DNA of 64,000 bases from Aristolochia californica (Eukaryota; Streptophyta; Magnoliopsida; Piperales; Aristolochiaceae): positions 16,064,157-16,128,156 of the forward strand of contig JARWKL010000016.1 in NCBI GenBank assembly GCA_029961685.1. Direction: 5' to 3'. The translations under genes and the position numbers were made by a program. Of the stretch, positions 37,348 to 49,417 are shown one piece after another. The stretch's first letter is position 1. Each line of letters starts with the position of its first letter. Under the pieces are notes generated by a model. It ran no database searches. It was given only the letters and a program-made list of their open reading frames with translations, and was not told the DNA's origin.

Positions 37348-40300
37348 CTATCTCATGTCAGTAGCAGCTGCAGCAGAACCAACCCTTCTCCTCTCCTTCC
37401 TGCTCTGTACCCGAAGTTTGGGAGATTTGGCCTTCGTTTTCTCCTTCGACGATCTGTTGTCAACATTACCAACAACATTAACAACTAGCATTAAGAAGAT
37501 TTCTCCGATCTGCAGACAGATCCTATACAAATAAACTACCTTTGTGGAAGGAAAGGATTGGCAAAGTTGGGAACAGGTCTGGCGTGCGGAACCATCGTCC
37601 GTCTCATTTGCTTCACCTCCTTCTCTTCCTCGATCTACAATTGCAATGAAGGAGAAAAGTTTTTAGGAAATCAAATTAAAGAGAATTTATCAAAACTGAA
37701 AAGATCCGAGAGCCTGACCCACTGCACCCATATTCTATACTTTCAGTAAAAAGATTTACAAATGGAGTACAACACGTTGCTTATTACTTACCTTTTGATT
37801 CATTTCAAACTCTTCCCTGTACCTCTTGTACACCATTTCCTTCTCCATGACCTGCAAAACATGAGAATACATGTAAGCTGTTAATAGAGAAAAAGCTAAG
37901 GTGAATTAAAATGGAGTTGGATGGCATTGTTCTACCTTCGCATCAAACTCTGCCCTATCAACAGCTCGATGATCTACATGGAGTGTGAACTCCTGTACTT
38001 CAGTGAGTGGCTTCCTTATCTTCTCTGGAATTGGAATTGGATCCCTGCCGTGGTTAGGGTGGTGAAAGAATTAGTTGATCATACATAATTTTCTGAACAG
38101 AGGAAAAAGTACTGTTAATCAACCTAAGACAGGAACTTACTCTTTCATTATTGGTTGTGCTTTGAACAGCCTCATCTGTGCCTCTTCTCTCTCCTTTCTT
38201 TCCTTTTCTTCCAATTTCTTTTGAATCTCTTCTTCGTGTCTAACTAAGCTTGCTAATTGAAATGCTTCAGGCTTAGTGCATTTCTTTGGTTCTGGTTTTG
38301 GAGGTACCTATAGAAAAGAAGAAAGTCACATAGAAATAAGTGAAAAATCTCATTCTTATTATCTGGAATGAAGTGCAAATCACAAAACGAGGAAATAAGA
38401 AGGAAATAGAAAACAAAAAAAGAGAAAGAATCTTCACCACTGGGATGTCAGTAGTGTATGGATATGGATTAGCCTTAGGAATTCTTGCTCTCTCTTCCTC
38501 CAATTGTTTTTGCAGAAGTTCTTCTGCAAACCTTCTCTCTTTCTCCACCCCACGCTCCTGTCATGAGTAAGAGGGGATCCCTAACTGTCACGTTCTCTAT
38601 TGGTTCAAAACAAGGTTCCAATATGCTTACTCAAAATGGGATAGGAACGAGAGGCAAACCTCAGTATGGAGATGAAATGGATTAGGTATAGTGGTCCTTG
38701 GAAGTTGTTGCTCACGGCAAGGTTCAGACTTCAATGAGAACTGAAAAATCCTCCAGTTATTGACAGTTCCACGGGAAAAAAAGTAAAAAAGTTTCTATGT
38801 TCTACAAGAGGTAAAGATTAACATGTTCCACTACCTTTTCAAAGAGATCAAAAACTGATTTAGGAGGTGGCAATCTCTCATCTGTAGCAAAGTGGAACTC
38901 TTGAGGAACTGTTATTTGGGGTTTCAGATTGGATAACACTCCAATGCTTCCCTTGCTCTCAAATATCTGTAGACATATAACATTATAAATGCCTAAGATG
39001 TAAATGACTGGTGTCGTTACAAAGTAACTCAGCCTCTCACCTTCTTATTAAGCGGCCTAGCCTTGAATTTTGGCATGTTCTCCAATTCCTCTTGCTCCAA
39101 CTCTTGAGAACTTTTTACCCTGTAAAAATTAAATCAATAATTATCATTCACTAATCAATCTGGAGGAGGATAGATTCTATAAACTTGTGAGCTACTTACT
39201 GTGTCGGTCGAGCCCGCAATGATGTTTCAAGGTGAGGTATCTTCGGTTCAGTAAGCTTGTGAGGCTTCTGATGGTTCTGCAGTAGACGAGAAAACCGTCA
39301 AATGCAGGTATGAAGCTTTGCACCGAGTAAGAACCGAAGAAGTTTCTTACCTGGCATGAATTGTCCACAACTGTTGACGGATTTGATGAGGATGCTATTT
39401 CAGGGTTCTGAGCAGCCCTCTCCATCGTTTTCAAATGAAATTCCTTTAAAAATGAATAATATTTCAGCACCCATAAATTGACATTCATCATTGACACTAT
39501 TAACAGCAGTGTGACTATGAATGCTATTTTACCTGAAATTCTGGCAAATGCGGTGTGCTCCTCAGTGGTGCAGGCATTGTGGGTGCTTCCAAGATCTGAG
39601 AAGTGGCATACGCAACCACATTAAAAGCCTTGTTATTATAATTTCAACTAGAAATGTTAAATTATTGATCCTTTGGTGTAAAACTTACCTTTTTGTTCAG
39701 TGGCCGAGCTTTGAATTTTGGCATATTTGCCAACATCTCTTCCTCCAGTTCCGCTGTGCTCTTTACCTTCGTGGGTCTCAATCGTTGCACAGTGTGGAAT
39801 TCAGGCTCTTGGGGACGTGTCAGTTTAAGCACTTTTCTCCTCTGTAACATGGAGTCAATATCATCCTAAATACATAAAAGGAAATATATTATTACGCCGG
39901 AAACCAATGCATTAATGGACCTTTTTTCATCTCCGTTTCTGCAATCATAACATACTTGAGAAAGGGATTTGTGGGTAAATGGCAGCTGTAATGTCCTTGT
40001 ATCTGATTGGAATTTTTTCACCAATTCAGCCGTTGAAACGAATGGGTTAGGGTTGATTTGTTCACGAACATAAACCTGAATATTTCGAAGTAAAAGCATT
40101 AGACCCAATCCCGAAAGAGATTAGAGAACATTTGGACTGGTTTTCAGTACAGACCTTCCGCTGTGTCGGGTCCTTCTTTTTAGATTCTTTGCCCCGTTTA
40201 TTCGCAGAAGCGCCCACCTCATTTCCATTAGTCAGTGCCAATTTGGACTTGTGGGTTAGAACATGATTTTTGACGTTGAGTATCTGAAAATAAAAAAGTG

Positions 40301-41881
40301 GGACATCCCTTGTTAGGCACTAGCCAGGTTACTCGGATTATAGTAGAAAGAACAGAATTACCCGTCGACATACCTGTCTGGATCTTCCTCCGTCCAGTTT
40401 TTGGCGTTTGATTGCTTGGTTTTCTTGAGCAATCTCAGTCGCTGCTGTGCTATTTGCCACACTCTTCGGGCACCTGGTCGATTGATATTGAAAGTAAAAT
40501 TTTCGGTGAGTTGTTCAGATAATTGATTCAGAAAAAGGTCTGACAGTATTGAGTGAGACAGGCACCTCATTCCATTGACAGATTTTTTATCAGCTGACAA
40601 CAGTGATGTGTGTTTTGGCTTCACTGATCTGGCGCTTTTATCTGAAGGTATCTGAGACTCGTTCTTGGGCTTTAGTGCAGAAGGATTCCGAATCAGACTG
40701 GCGATCTTTTTGGCAGTTTGGTTCTTTGAACTACTTGGTAATGGTGGCCTCCTTGAAGATACTGGTTGTACTAAGGGCGTGCAAGCTTCTGTGTCCGCGG
40801 AGATAATAATTAGATTTTTATTTTTATTTTCTGAAGTGCATTTCATGACACTTAATTATTCGAAGGAAAAGAAAAATTCAATAGTCCCAACCTTCGGTTG
40901 CCGGCATTTTAGAAGAGTTTTCAGGCAAGAATCTGCGGCAGGAAGAAGATTCGATGATAGTTGATAAGTTTGTCTTGAGACAGGTTGGCAAATTCATATA
41001 AAGGCACGAAGTTTGGAGGAAGAAAAAGGAACCTGTTATCCTTTTGATTGTTTCCGCTGTCTTCACTGGGTGTGTCGACAGAAATCTGAGGAAGACCATC
41101 CAGACTAATCAGAGCACGAAAGGGAGAGATGAATATACAAAGAAGGAAAAAGGGGTGTTTCTTCTTGATAGATATTTTCAAATAATCACAGCATAAATTA
41201 TTAACTACCTGTTTGACAAAAGCCGTTGTATCGTGTTCTCCTTGATGTTGAGATTCTTGCATTCCGACCTCTGTGGCATTGGTAATGGAACCTGAAGATG
41301 AATCAGGGACAGTGGCTTCAACTTGCTCGTCATCTTCAAAGTTACAGAGACTTTCCGGCTGAACCGATCGCCCCTTCTTGATTCTCGGCATGAAAGCTTC
41401 AGGAAGCGAGAGAGATAAACGTTTATTCATTTTAAAAGGGGAAATAGAAATCATTGGTCCACCTTCACCCATTCCAAATTTTATCGTACTGGGGTGTCAA
41501 TTGATACAGAATTGCATCACACCTTTCAATAAGTCGGGAAATGAAAAATGGCAAAAACCCTATAAATCCTACACTCGGTTGTAATCATTAAAATTTCCTA
41601 AACTAATCTTAGCTCCAGAAAGTGGACAAAAGATTTTCAATCGTGAAAACTCAACAAGAAGACGCAGATCTGAGGACGAAAAACATACGCGAAGGAGCAT
41701 AACTATGATCCCTTTCGAACCAGAGCTCGGCAGCTCTCATCTCCTCCTCCGTCTCACCATTAATGAAATCAAAGAACTTCGGTGCCGAAAATTCGTATGT
41801 CTCGTCGATCTGGGAATGTCTGGGGACGACTTCTGTTGCTTTTACAACTTCCTCTCCTCCTTTCGATTCCTCCGCTGCCAT
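37348..41881 (-). CDS. TPX2: TPX2 spindle assembly factor, 21 exons
   Basis: TPX2 nucleates and bundles spindle microtubules and activates Aurora kinase. Exons on the minus strand: 41689-41881, 41209-41396, 41033-41085, 40892-40932, 40566-40788, 40374-40473, 40155-40283, 39956-40075, 39689-39865, 39533-39595, 39351-39443, 39200-39276, 39041-39119, 38835-38966, 38660-38740, 38438-38557, 38141-38307, 37936-38044, 37792-37851, 37540-37634, 37348-37453. All joins are GT-AG and in phase: 2406 nt, 801 aa, against about 758 aa in Arabidopsis. The N-terminus has the plant motif DETYEFSAPKFFDFINGE and YAPSPFMPRIKKGR (Aurora side). NMPKFKARPLNKK occurs twice (exons 9 and 13). The C-terminus has the TPX2-domain motifs TMVPHARPVPNF and KAKSPKLRV. 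Exon ends were set by hand from sequence and protein resemblance. Confidence 0.96.
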
Positions 41882-42018
41882 GGCAGGACTTGATGAGCAG
41901 GTAAATGACGTGAGGAAAACGGTGCGAAGAGATTGAAAGAAGAAATAGCAGAGAGACCCGCGGAAGATTTAGTTGTAGGAGAACTCGGAATTTGGAAAAA
42001 GGGACGGAAAGTCAGAAG

Positions 42019-42137
42019 AGGAGAGAGAGAGAGAGAGGCGCGTTAGAACGTTAAGACTGTCCAACGGTCGGAAATTCGAATGCACACTATTTGGATGTTT
42101 GGAACGACTCATGGAAAGGCGTCGAGACTAACGGTTA
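42019..42137 (-). promoter_or_regulatory. TPX2 promoter with two MSA-like elements
   Basis: TCCAACGGTCG (42060-42070) and ACTAACGGTTA (42127-42137) each match the M-phase-specific activator consensus YCYAACGGYYA at all but one position. MYB3R factors use this element to drive G2/M genes. They lie 179-256 bp upstream of the TPX2 ATG, next to a GAGA-repeat tract (42020-42037). Both read on the plus strand, opposite to the gene. Confidence 0.6.
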
Positions 42138-44086
42138 TTTTGGACTGAGGAGACAGGAGCGGCCCAAAGGGCGCACGTGCAACACGATTGATTTTGGGAT
42201 TTCCCAATGGGGCGGGGTTATCTTCCCTTTCCCCGGTTCGAGATTTAATTTAAGCATTGAGATCTCCGGTTCAGGTTTTAAACAAGGAGAGCAGCTTTAA
42301 GTTTCTCAAAGGAGTAGGGAAGCAAGTAGTAGAAGTATACAAATAGTTCATACTTTTTAACTTTCAAAAAGAATTAACAGAGAGTAAGTTTGGTTCACAG
42401 AGGGAGGGAAATTCAACAATACATTAGGTAAAATTTCTTGGGTGGGGTCTTCCTAAAAAAAAAAAACGGCCTGAAAAGTTTCATATGATCCACATCAACA
42501 ACTTGCTTACTGTCTTTATATGAAGTTTGAGTCAGAAGGTATCCCTTATAGGCACATTCTTATCATTTTAAGAAATAAGTATATTGATCAACTTTTTGAG
42601 CACTACATCATGAAGAGATGGACACAAAGTATAACTGTTAGTTTGGATCATGGTAATTGTGAACTTCGAGGTGTTGTATAGTGTTCTCAACACTTAATAG
42701 AATGAGAGAGTTGGGACTTATTTGGGTTGATTGCTTACGTATAACAAATTGTTCTAATGAAGCATATGAATTTGTAAAAAAGAAAACAGTTACCCTCCAC
42801 CAGCAAATACTTGAGTTCCAATTACCTCAACAAGTGGAAAATGAATTTAGGAAAGAGAAAATTAAAGGTAATCCTTCGATCTATCCTCCTGAGATTTTTG
42901 AACAAAAGGTTCTATATCAGTAGAGGGATACAGTAGAGGGATATCCCTTATATGAGTCTCAAACTTCAACAACAAATTGTGAGTGTTCAAGTTATTCTCA
43001 TCTGAGCATTATAAATTTATATATTTTGGTGTAGTGATACATGAAGCAGAAAAGTTGATATCACTTTAACTATTTTGCAAGTATATGAAACCATTGAAAA
43101 AATATGGTTTATTACTATGAGCTAGATCAAAAGATTGTGAGCTACTACAAAGAAAGGCAAGTTACTTGACCTTTCAGATTGTGACCTCAGAATCAAAGTT
43201 TGTAGGCATACACTATTACTTTTAATTATTTTGCAAGTATTCATTGAACTTTCAGATAGATGTTGCACTACACAAGTTGAGTCAAAGATATTGAAGGGCA
43301 TAGGGCCGATTATCAAAAGTTTTGACAATAAAAATTTTGTCAAGTTTTGAAGCATATTATTCTCTATCATTTATACTCCGACACCTTCTTTATGCTATGA
43401 ATTGTATCACATAAATGTGTTTTTGCAATTTCAGATGTAATACTCTTATGTGGTTTAAACAAATATAATTTGAGCATTGTAATTTCATATGTAATTTGAG
43501 TATTATAATTTGAGTATTGTAAACTAATGTAACTGAGCATGGTAATTTCATATCTTTGCCATTTCATATGTACTCTTTGACTTGATTTAATTAGTTTTAA
43601 ACAAATGCACAAATTGAATTGATTCAAACAAATTTAACCTGTATATATATATATGCCACGAAGAAGAATATGATGAAGGGTTTTGTCAATAACACTCCCA
43701 ACCAGGTATATATGCCACCAAAAGTGCAATTGTTCTGCATGAATTTGGAGTTATCCCCCATCCCCCCAACTGTTAGAATCCCATTGCTCTCTTAAGCTGA
43801 TATTTTGCTATGTTAGTAGATGAGATGGCAACAACAACAAAAATAAGATGTCAACATCGGTAGTATCTTTCATCTTGGACTGTCTTACGTTAGCAATACA
43901 CATTTCTATACCATAGTAAGCAAAGTTATGCAGCATGCCTTTGTTTTCGATTAACACACTTAAAACAGTAATAAATGAAACAATAAGTTAAAAAAAAAAA
44001 CATCTATAGTTGAAAGCTCAAACAAATATCACCAAATGGCTAATCAAGAAAACTAGAAAAAGTGTAGTACACAATAAGAGTAATAT
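42138..44086. other. Intergenic, nothing recognised
   Basis: AT-rich sequence. An open frame at 42681-42923 has no recognisable motif and is judged chance. No RNA gene or clear repeat was seen. Confidence 0.5.
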
Positions 44087-44151
44087 GACTCTACCGGGAT
44101 TTGAACCCAGATCTCCAGTTGCCTGGTGCCATACCGTTAGGCCACAGAGTT
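44087..44151 (-). pseudogene. tRNA-Arg-like pseudogene without an anticodon loop
   Basis: On the minus strand the acceptor arm pairs in six of seven positions (AACTCTG with TAGAGTC, first pair A:C). The A box TGGCCTAACGG and B box GGTTCAAATCC are intact. The T stem (CTGGG/CCCGG) closes on a 7-nt loop. The anticodon arm is collapsed: CCAG and CTGG enclose only GCAA, so no anticodon is present, and the D loop looks one base short. Total length is 65 nt instead of about 73. The body resembles plant tRNA-Arg. A SINE head is an alternative, but no A-rich tail or SINE body was seen. Confidence 0.7.
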
Positions 44152-47100
44152 TTCTTGTTAGCACAGAGTCTTCCCTACAATAGCATCAAATACTTTTGAA
44201 AAAATTAAGTACTGCAAATAGCAGCATTTGAAAATCCATCAATCCTATTTATTTTCCTAACATAAACCGAGCAAAAATATCTACATAGGAAACAAATCAT
44301 AAAGCAATTTTAGAAGTATTCATAAATATATGATGAAAAAGCTTGCTTTCTCAATCTTACACAATATGCTCCCATTTCTCAGGGGCTTTCATTGGTCTCA
44401 AACATGCATATATAATGAAAAGCCAATTAAAAGTTTCAATTGGGCGAATATGAAGAATTCGGAGAAATGATGTTATAAGAAAGGTATCGGAATTTAAACC
44501 TTCACTCAAACAAATAGAGGGATTAGTTAACTCCTCATATCAAGCACAGATAGCCCTCAACACTGCATTTCTCTCTAGATTTCTTAAAAACAGCAAATAA
44601 CTCTCAATAGTCATCAATAAATAGCGTTTTGGCTCGTTCATGCTTCAACTATTTTGTAGACTGCTAAGCAGTTGGGAGAGGGCATCAAGACCAATCTTTA
44701 GGCTCATCTTGAGAGTTGCCTTTTTCCCTCTGTTTGCTTTAACTTGAATTCAATAGCAGTAGGGTAGTATTTTAAACACTCCACCTCAAATTTGCTTGAG
44801 TTAGCTAAAGCTCCAGCAAAGCTATATTCCTTCTATTCTTCAATCATGGTTCCAAGAGATGTAAAGTAGAATAGATAGTTTCCATATGCTTAAGTGGACG
44901 ACCCCTAAAGAATCTGGTTTTGGGTCCATAAAGAATGCTACCTGCTAATTTTTTTTTATATCACGGTTAGAAATCTCAGCTGCGCTTTTGAAATCATGCC
45001 TACTGCACATAAAACAAAAATGAAAACAGTATAGACCTATTAAACTCCAAGACTATCAGACAAACTGCAAAAATTCACAGAAACATAAAATTAAAAATAA
45101 AAATAGCACATGCCTGTTAAATTTCGTCCCTATCAGGCAACCGGCTCCAAGTAAAGAACAAAAAAAGTAGGACCGAAAACAAAAATAATGGATTAGAAAG
45201 GAACAATTCCTCAATGAGAAAAAAAATGCCATTTGCATAAACAGGAACTTTAAATTCAGAGAGAGAAATACCCTCCTATGGTGTTGCCTTTTAATCCTCT
45301 CTTCTCATGCTTGCAAACAAACAAAGTCTTAGGAACAAAGTAAGAAAATCTACTTTTCTATGATCTTAACAGGTTAGCCAGATTATCCGTTATTTTACCC
45401 GGTAAAAACCATATTCGACCCATTAAGAAAGGGATATTCATTAAAACACTTAATGAAGGAAAGGAGAGCAGCAAACAAGCATTGAAAAGGAAATAATAGG
45501 AAGAAAAAATTTAGTCGTAACATACATCAAACTTTGATGATTGAAGGTTCGTACGTGAGAAGAATGCACTTTGAAGGCTTGCAATAAACCTAATTAATGG
45601 CTAATCGAAATACAAAAAAATCTATATATTGTTTCAATTTTGCCGAGTACAGAAATGACAGAAATATGCCACTACAACTACATCTATGTTAAGGGGAAGA
45701 AAAAAAGAATAACACACCACAGAAGCACAGAGTTCTCATCAGAGTTCTCAAAAGTAGGATTCATCATAAATGTCTGTTTTTCAATAGATGGTCCATCTCC
45801 ATTTTCAAACTACAAAAAATTGTTTACCCATCCAGATTCATCAAAAGATGACAAGAGCAGATTTTCATTTTCTTTAATGGATCAGATGTTGATTTCACCT
45901 TAGTGGATTGGATTCCATAGACACCCCTAAAAAGAATAGAAGTATGACAACTGCATCATGGGTGAAAACTTCATTTATATACTGAATTAACTCTAAACAA
46001 ACAAGTCTCAAACAACATAACACTCTGACATTTAATTTGAGAGTCTAGAGACATGAAATTTTAAGAAATGAAACTTAGAAGAGAGCTATTTCCGATGTAC
46101 TACCAACAACAAAATTTTCAAAAAACTACACAGTGAGAGCACCCTTGGATAAGGGCATCATCATATAGTAAATCATTGGTATTTAGTATTACCACCAAGG
46201 CCTATTCAAATGAGACAACTTCTAGTGATAAAGAGAATAATGACTTAGGGTTAGTAGTAAGAGCTTCTTTTAATGTGGCAAGACCACAAATGACTACGGA
46301 TTTACAAATGTGATAACCTATTACAGCTTCATATGTTATTCAGCCTCCACACGCATTCAGATAGAAACATGCTAAGTATTAAGAACTATTACGAATTTAT
46401 GCGAACATTACAACCAGAAATATTTCCATCCAAACAAATTGGACAAGAAACATAGAACATATAGGGAGCAATTAAGAAAACCTGCATAAAATGACATAAA
46501 TCCAAGACTGACTAGTAAAGGCTACTCATAAAACACCAACTCTTACTAAAGGCCAATATAATTTGAGTAGATCAGTACCCCTTAAACAAGACACCTACAT
46601 AAATGTTCTGTTGATCTTAATATCAGGACCAAGCACTTATAAATGTGACAAAGGTTGAGAATAACTACTGAGCCTACATAAAGTGGAAGGAGTAATAGGG
46701 AAATGAGAATCTACAATGACATTGCAGTAGAAAATAATATTACTGAACCAGTAACAATGGTAATAATTCATAGGAATATTTGGAAGCAATAAAAATTTCC
46801 ATTGTATTACAGCAATAATACAAACCTGCTAGCAAAGGTAGTAAAAACAATTACCTGTCTATGTTAAAAACCAGTAACTTTATTATTTTTAACTTGATAA
46901 TCTCATATTTGAATCATCATCCAAAATTATGTCAAGATGGCTGTTAGCACAAGCAAACCATATAATGGAATAGATGATGCACTGTATAACAAGTAGATTT
47001 ATTGTACACATTTTTTTCCGTAATTCACTCCTTGCCTTAGTCGAGCACTTACAAATTGCTTCACTAATCCTATCAACAGCAAAAGACAGGCTTTAGGTCC

Positions 47101-47798
47101 TAAATGAATATCAAGGCATGCATAAAAATTGAGGGTTGCAGAATGTAATCATTTAAAAAATTATAAAGTTCATACAGATATTAATATCTGAAGCAGTACT
47201 GTCAGCAGATGGTCTCCTAAGGTCTCAAGATTGACTAATGTGGAGAAATTAAGCTGTTGTAATAAGGAACTATATGCACTATCATCACTCTAGTGGTAAA
47301 TAAGGTATTGAACTTACGGTAAGAGTCCTTTGATCTTATTGCTGTACATCAAGAAATATAGATGTACAGATAATGGGCTCTTCTTCAAGGAGGAAAACTA
47401 AGTCCAAAGTGGGAAATATTTCTACATGGTAAAAGCCTAATTATGAAAAGGGTAAAATAAAAAAACTAAAAAAACTGAATGAATAACAGAGAGATGTGCA
47501 AACAAAGGAAAGAAAACAAAACTAAGGTGACTCTTCCCAAGGGGCGACTTAAAAGAAAGATTTTAAACAGAATGGCTGCAACTTTGGGGCGAAAGAGAAG
47601 GACTCGAGAGCTTTTTGAGTGAAACAATCAAAGGAATGGAGAGAATAGTAAGAATTTTTTGGTGAGGAGACCGGTGGGCAGTGATTTCGGATAAAAAAGA
47701 GTAAGATCTGAAGTTCCAGGATTGAAAACATTGATGTCAATCAAAAACCTAAAAACCGAGAATCACTCACGTTAACAGTCGCCGTGTGCTGACAAATA
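44152..47798. other. Large intergenic stretch, nothing recognised
   Basis: About 3.6 kb of AT-rich sequence without coding frames of family resemblance, RNA genes or obvious LTRs. It separates TPX2 and its upstream region from the U6 and CCCH genes. Confidence 0.5.
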
Positions 47799-47841
47799 GT
47801 CCCACACCGTGAAGGCCAACCTATTTGTGTTGCTTTATTTA
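47799..47841 (+). promoter_or_regulatory. U6 promoter: USE and TATA box
   Basis: GTCCCACACCG at 47799-47809 matches the plant upstream sequence element RTCCCACATCG with one change. TTTATTTA at 47834-47841 is the TATA box, starting 24 bp after the USE and centred near -28. This short USE-TATA spacing is what marks a plant snRNA promoter for RNA polymerase III rather than II. Confidence 0.88.
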
Positions 47842-47864
47842 GGAACACTGAGAGGAACACTGTC

Positions 47865-47884
47865 GTCTCTTCGGAGACATCCGA

Positions 47885-47916
<32 letters not shown>

Positions 47917-47966
47917 GGCCCCTGCGCAAGGATGACACGCACAAATCGAGAAATGGTCCAAATTTT
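47865..47966 (+). ncRNA. U6: U6 spliceosomal snRNA
   Basis: U6 pairs with U4 and then U2 and forms the splicing active site. The 102-nt gene begins GTCTCTTCGGAGACATCC, has the invariant core (AATTGGAACGATACAGAGAA, then GATTAGCATGGCCCCTGCGC) and ends GGTCCAAATTTT, with a long T run that terminates RNA polymerase III. The ACAGAGA box and the AGC triad are intact. The 5' stem differs from the usual GTCCC-TTCG-GGGAC by a paired change to GTCTC-TTCG-GAGAC, so pairing is preserved. With a proper USE/TATA promoter it is probably functional. Confidence 0.96.
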
Positions 47967-48473
47967 TTTTTATTTTTTTTCCTCTTTCAGCCTTGATCCA
48001 TTTGCGCTAATTAAGTATATCACCAACGGGTTCCGGACCGTCGCTTGACCTACTGCTTCGACGATCACAGCCGTTGGATCTTATAGATCAACAGAATAAT
48101 TTCATCGATTTAAGACATATTACCCCTCTCTGAGTCTGACCCTACTTTCAAGTCCAAGCGATAGGAATGGTCAGGATTGCTCCATTGGCCCATGATTTCG
48201 GCAAGATGATTAAAATTAGGATAAACTAGAATCCCATAATCACAGATTAAGGGCAAAAAGGATAAATATAGATTAAAAATGATTTCGGCGAGGCTTGGGG
48301 TTCTCATAAGGTGGATGGTGCCGCCGAATGCTATGCTGCCACGCAGCCCTCCCCCAACACCTACACCCATCTCACCATTTGTTGCGTGCTTAACGGCCTG
48401 CCCCACTCTTTATTAACCGCTTCCCTCCCCTTCACTCTCTGCAACTCCCCCCTCCTCTTCTTTACCTCCCTCC
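47967..48473. other. Spacer and upstream region of the CCCH gene
   Basis: The sequence runs from the U6 terminator to the CCCH TATA box. An ATG at 48311 is in frame with the CCCH protein but lies upstream of the TATA box, so it should not be transcribed as part of the gene. Confidence 0.5.
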
Positions 48474-48480
48474 ATATAAT
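48474..48480 (+). promoter_or_regulatory. TATA box of the CCCH zinc-finger gene
   Basis: ATATAAT lies 62 bp upstream of the ATG at 48536 and is followed by a CT-rich leader. It sets the likely start of transcription near 48505. Confidence 0.65.
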
Positions 48481-48535
48481 CCTTTGCGAGATTTCTTCTT
48501 CTTCTTCCTCCTCCTCCTCCCCTGCTTCTCTGAAC

Positions 48536-49417
48536 ATGTCCTCAGCCGTCAGGACCCGCTACGACGCGGGCGACTCCTATCATTCCGACTCCTACGCCGG
48601 CGACGATTTCCGGATGTATGAGTTCAAGGTCCGCCGGTGTATGCGCTGCTGCAGTCACGATTGGACGGACTGCCCCTTTGCTCACCCTGGTGAGAAGGCT
48701 CGCCGGAGGGACCCTTGCTGCTTTCATTACTCCGGGAATGCCTGTCCCGAGTTCCGCCGCGGGGTTTGCCGACGGGGTGACGCCTGCCAGTTTGCGCACG
48801 GGGTGTTTGAGTGTTGGCTCCATCCGGCGCGATACCGGACGCAGCCATGTCGGGATGGACGGAGTTGTCGGAGGAAGGTCTGTTTCTTTGCGCATACGCC
48901 CGATCAGCTCCGTGTTCTGCCGTCTTTGGGATCGTCGTCGCCGTCTTCTTCTACTTTAACCTCTTCCCCTTCGGCCGCGAAGAGCAATACCGCACGTAGC
49001 CTCATATGCTCTTGCGCTTTCTCCCCCTATAAATCCACTTCCACACAACTCGAGTCCTCCCCGACTTCTACTTTAATGGGTCTCTCCTATTTCTCGCCGC
49101 CATTGTCCCCTCCGCTATCTCCAGGGTGCTCACCTCTGGTGTGCTGCACTTCCGGCTATCATGGAGTTTTAAACTACAAATCCCTATTTGCAAAGCTCGT
49201 CACCTCCCTAGATACCGTGGATCTTTCTGCTTCTGCTTCAGCCTCTCCGTCCGCATCATCCAGTGGCACCACTGAAGCCTTCTTGCTGTCCCCAACCGGT
49301 TCTGCTTCAAAAGATTATTACGAAGAAAAGGAGATGAATGACCAAGGAGACAACAGTAGCTTCTCAAACGACAATGGCTGCCCTGATCTCGACTGGGTGA
49401 ACGAGTTGGTGATGTAG
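48536..49417 (+). CDS. TZF4/SOM-like: Tandem CCCH zinc-finger protein, SOMNUS/TZF type
   Basis: Plant RR-TZF proteins bind AU-rich RNA, shuttle to P-bodies and stress granules, and regulate ABA/GA, seed and stress responses. The gene is intronless and encodes 293 aa. An arginine-rich domain ([21 protein letters not shown]-x5-H-x4-C-x3-H) precedes finger 1 ([20 protein letters not shown]-x7-C-x5-C-x3-H) and finger 2 ([17 protein letters not shown]-x5-C-x4-C-x3-H), separated by the usual 16 residues. There are no ankyrin repeats, which points to the short TZF1-6 group. The C-terminal half is Ser/Pro-rich and ends [11 protein letters not shown], a conserved acidic-hydrophobic tail. I chose the ATG at 48536 over 48311 because the TATA box lies between them. 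Its neighbour TPX2 also suggests SOM. Confidence 0.94.
   Translation: MSSAVRTRYDAGDSYHSDSYAGDDFRMYEFKVRRCMRCCSHDWTDCPFAHPGEKARRRDPCCFHYSGNACPEFRRGVCRRGDACQFAHGVFECWLHPARYRTQPCRDGRSCRRKVCFFAHTPDQLRVLPSLGSSSPSSSTLTSSPSAAKSNTARSLICSCAFSPYKSTSTQLESSPTSTLMGLSYFSPPLSPPLSPGCSPLVCCTSGYHGVLNYKSLFAKLVTSLDTVDLSASASASPSASSSGTTEAFLLSPTGSASKDYYEEKEMNDQGDNSSFSNDNGCPDLDWVNELVM

Noticed and set aside
42681..42923. 80-codon frame upstream of the tRNA-like locus
   Set aside because: AT-rich, without motif, promoter or neighbouring exons; length is within chance for this composition.
47741..47944. Minus-strand open frame across the U6 gene
   Set aside because: It is antisense to a highly conserved RNA gene and has no protein motif.
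48311..48535. 75-residue N-terminal extension of the CCCH protein in the same open frame
   Set aside because: A TATA box at 48474 and a CT-rich leader lie between this ATG and 48536, and the extension has no family resemblance.
48542..48959. Several overlapping frames in the CCCH gene on both strands
   Set aside because: They are shadows caused by the high GC content of the real coding sequence.
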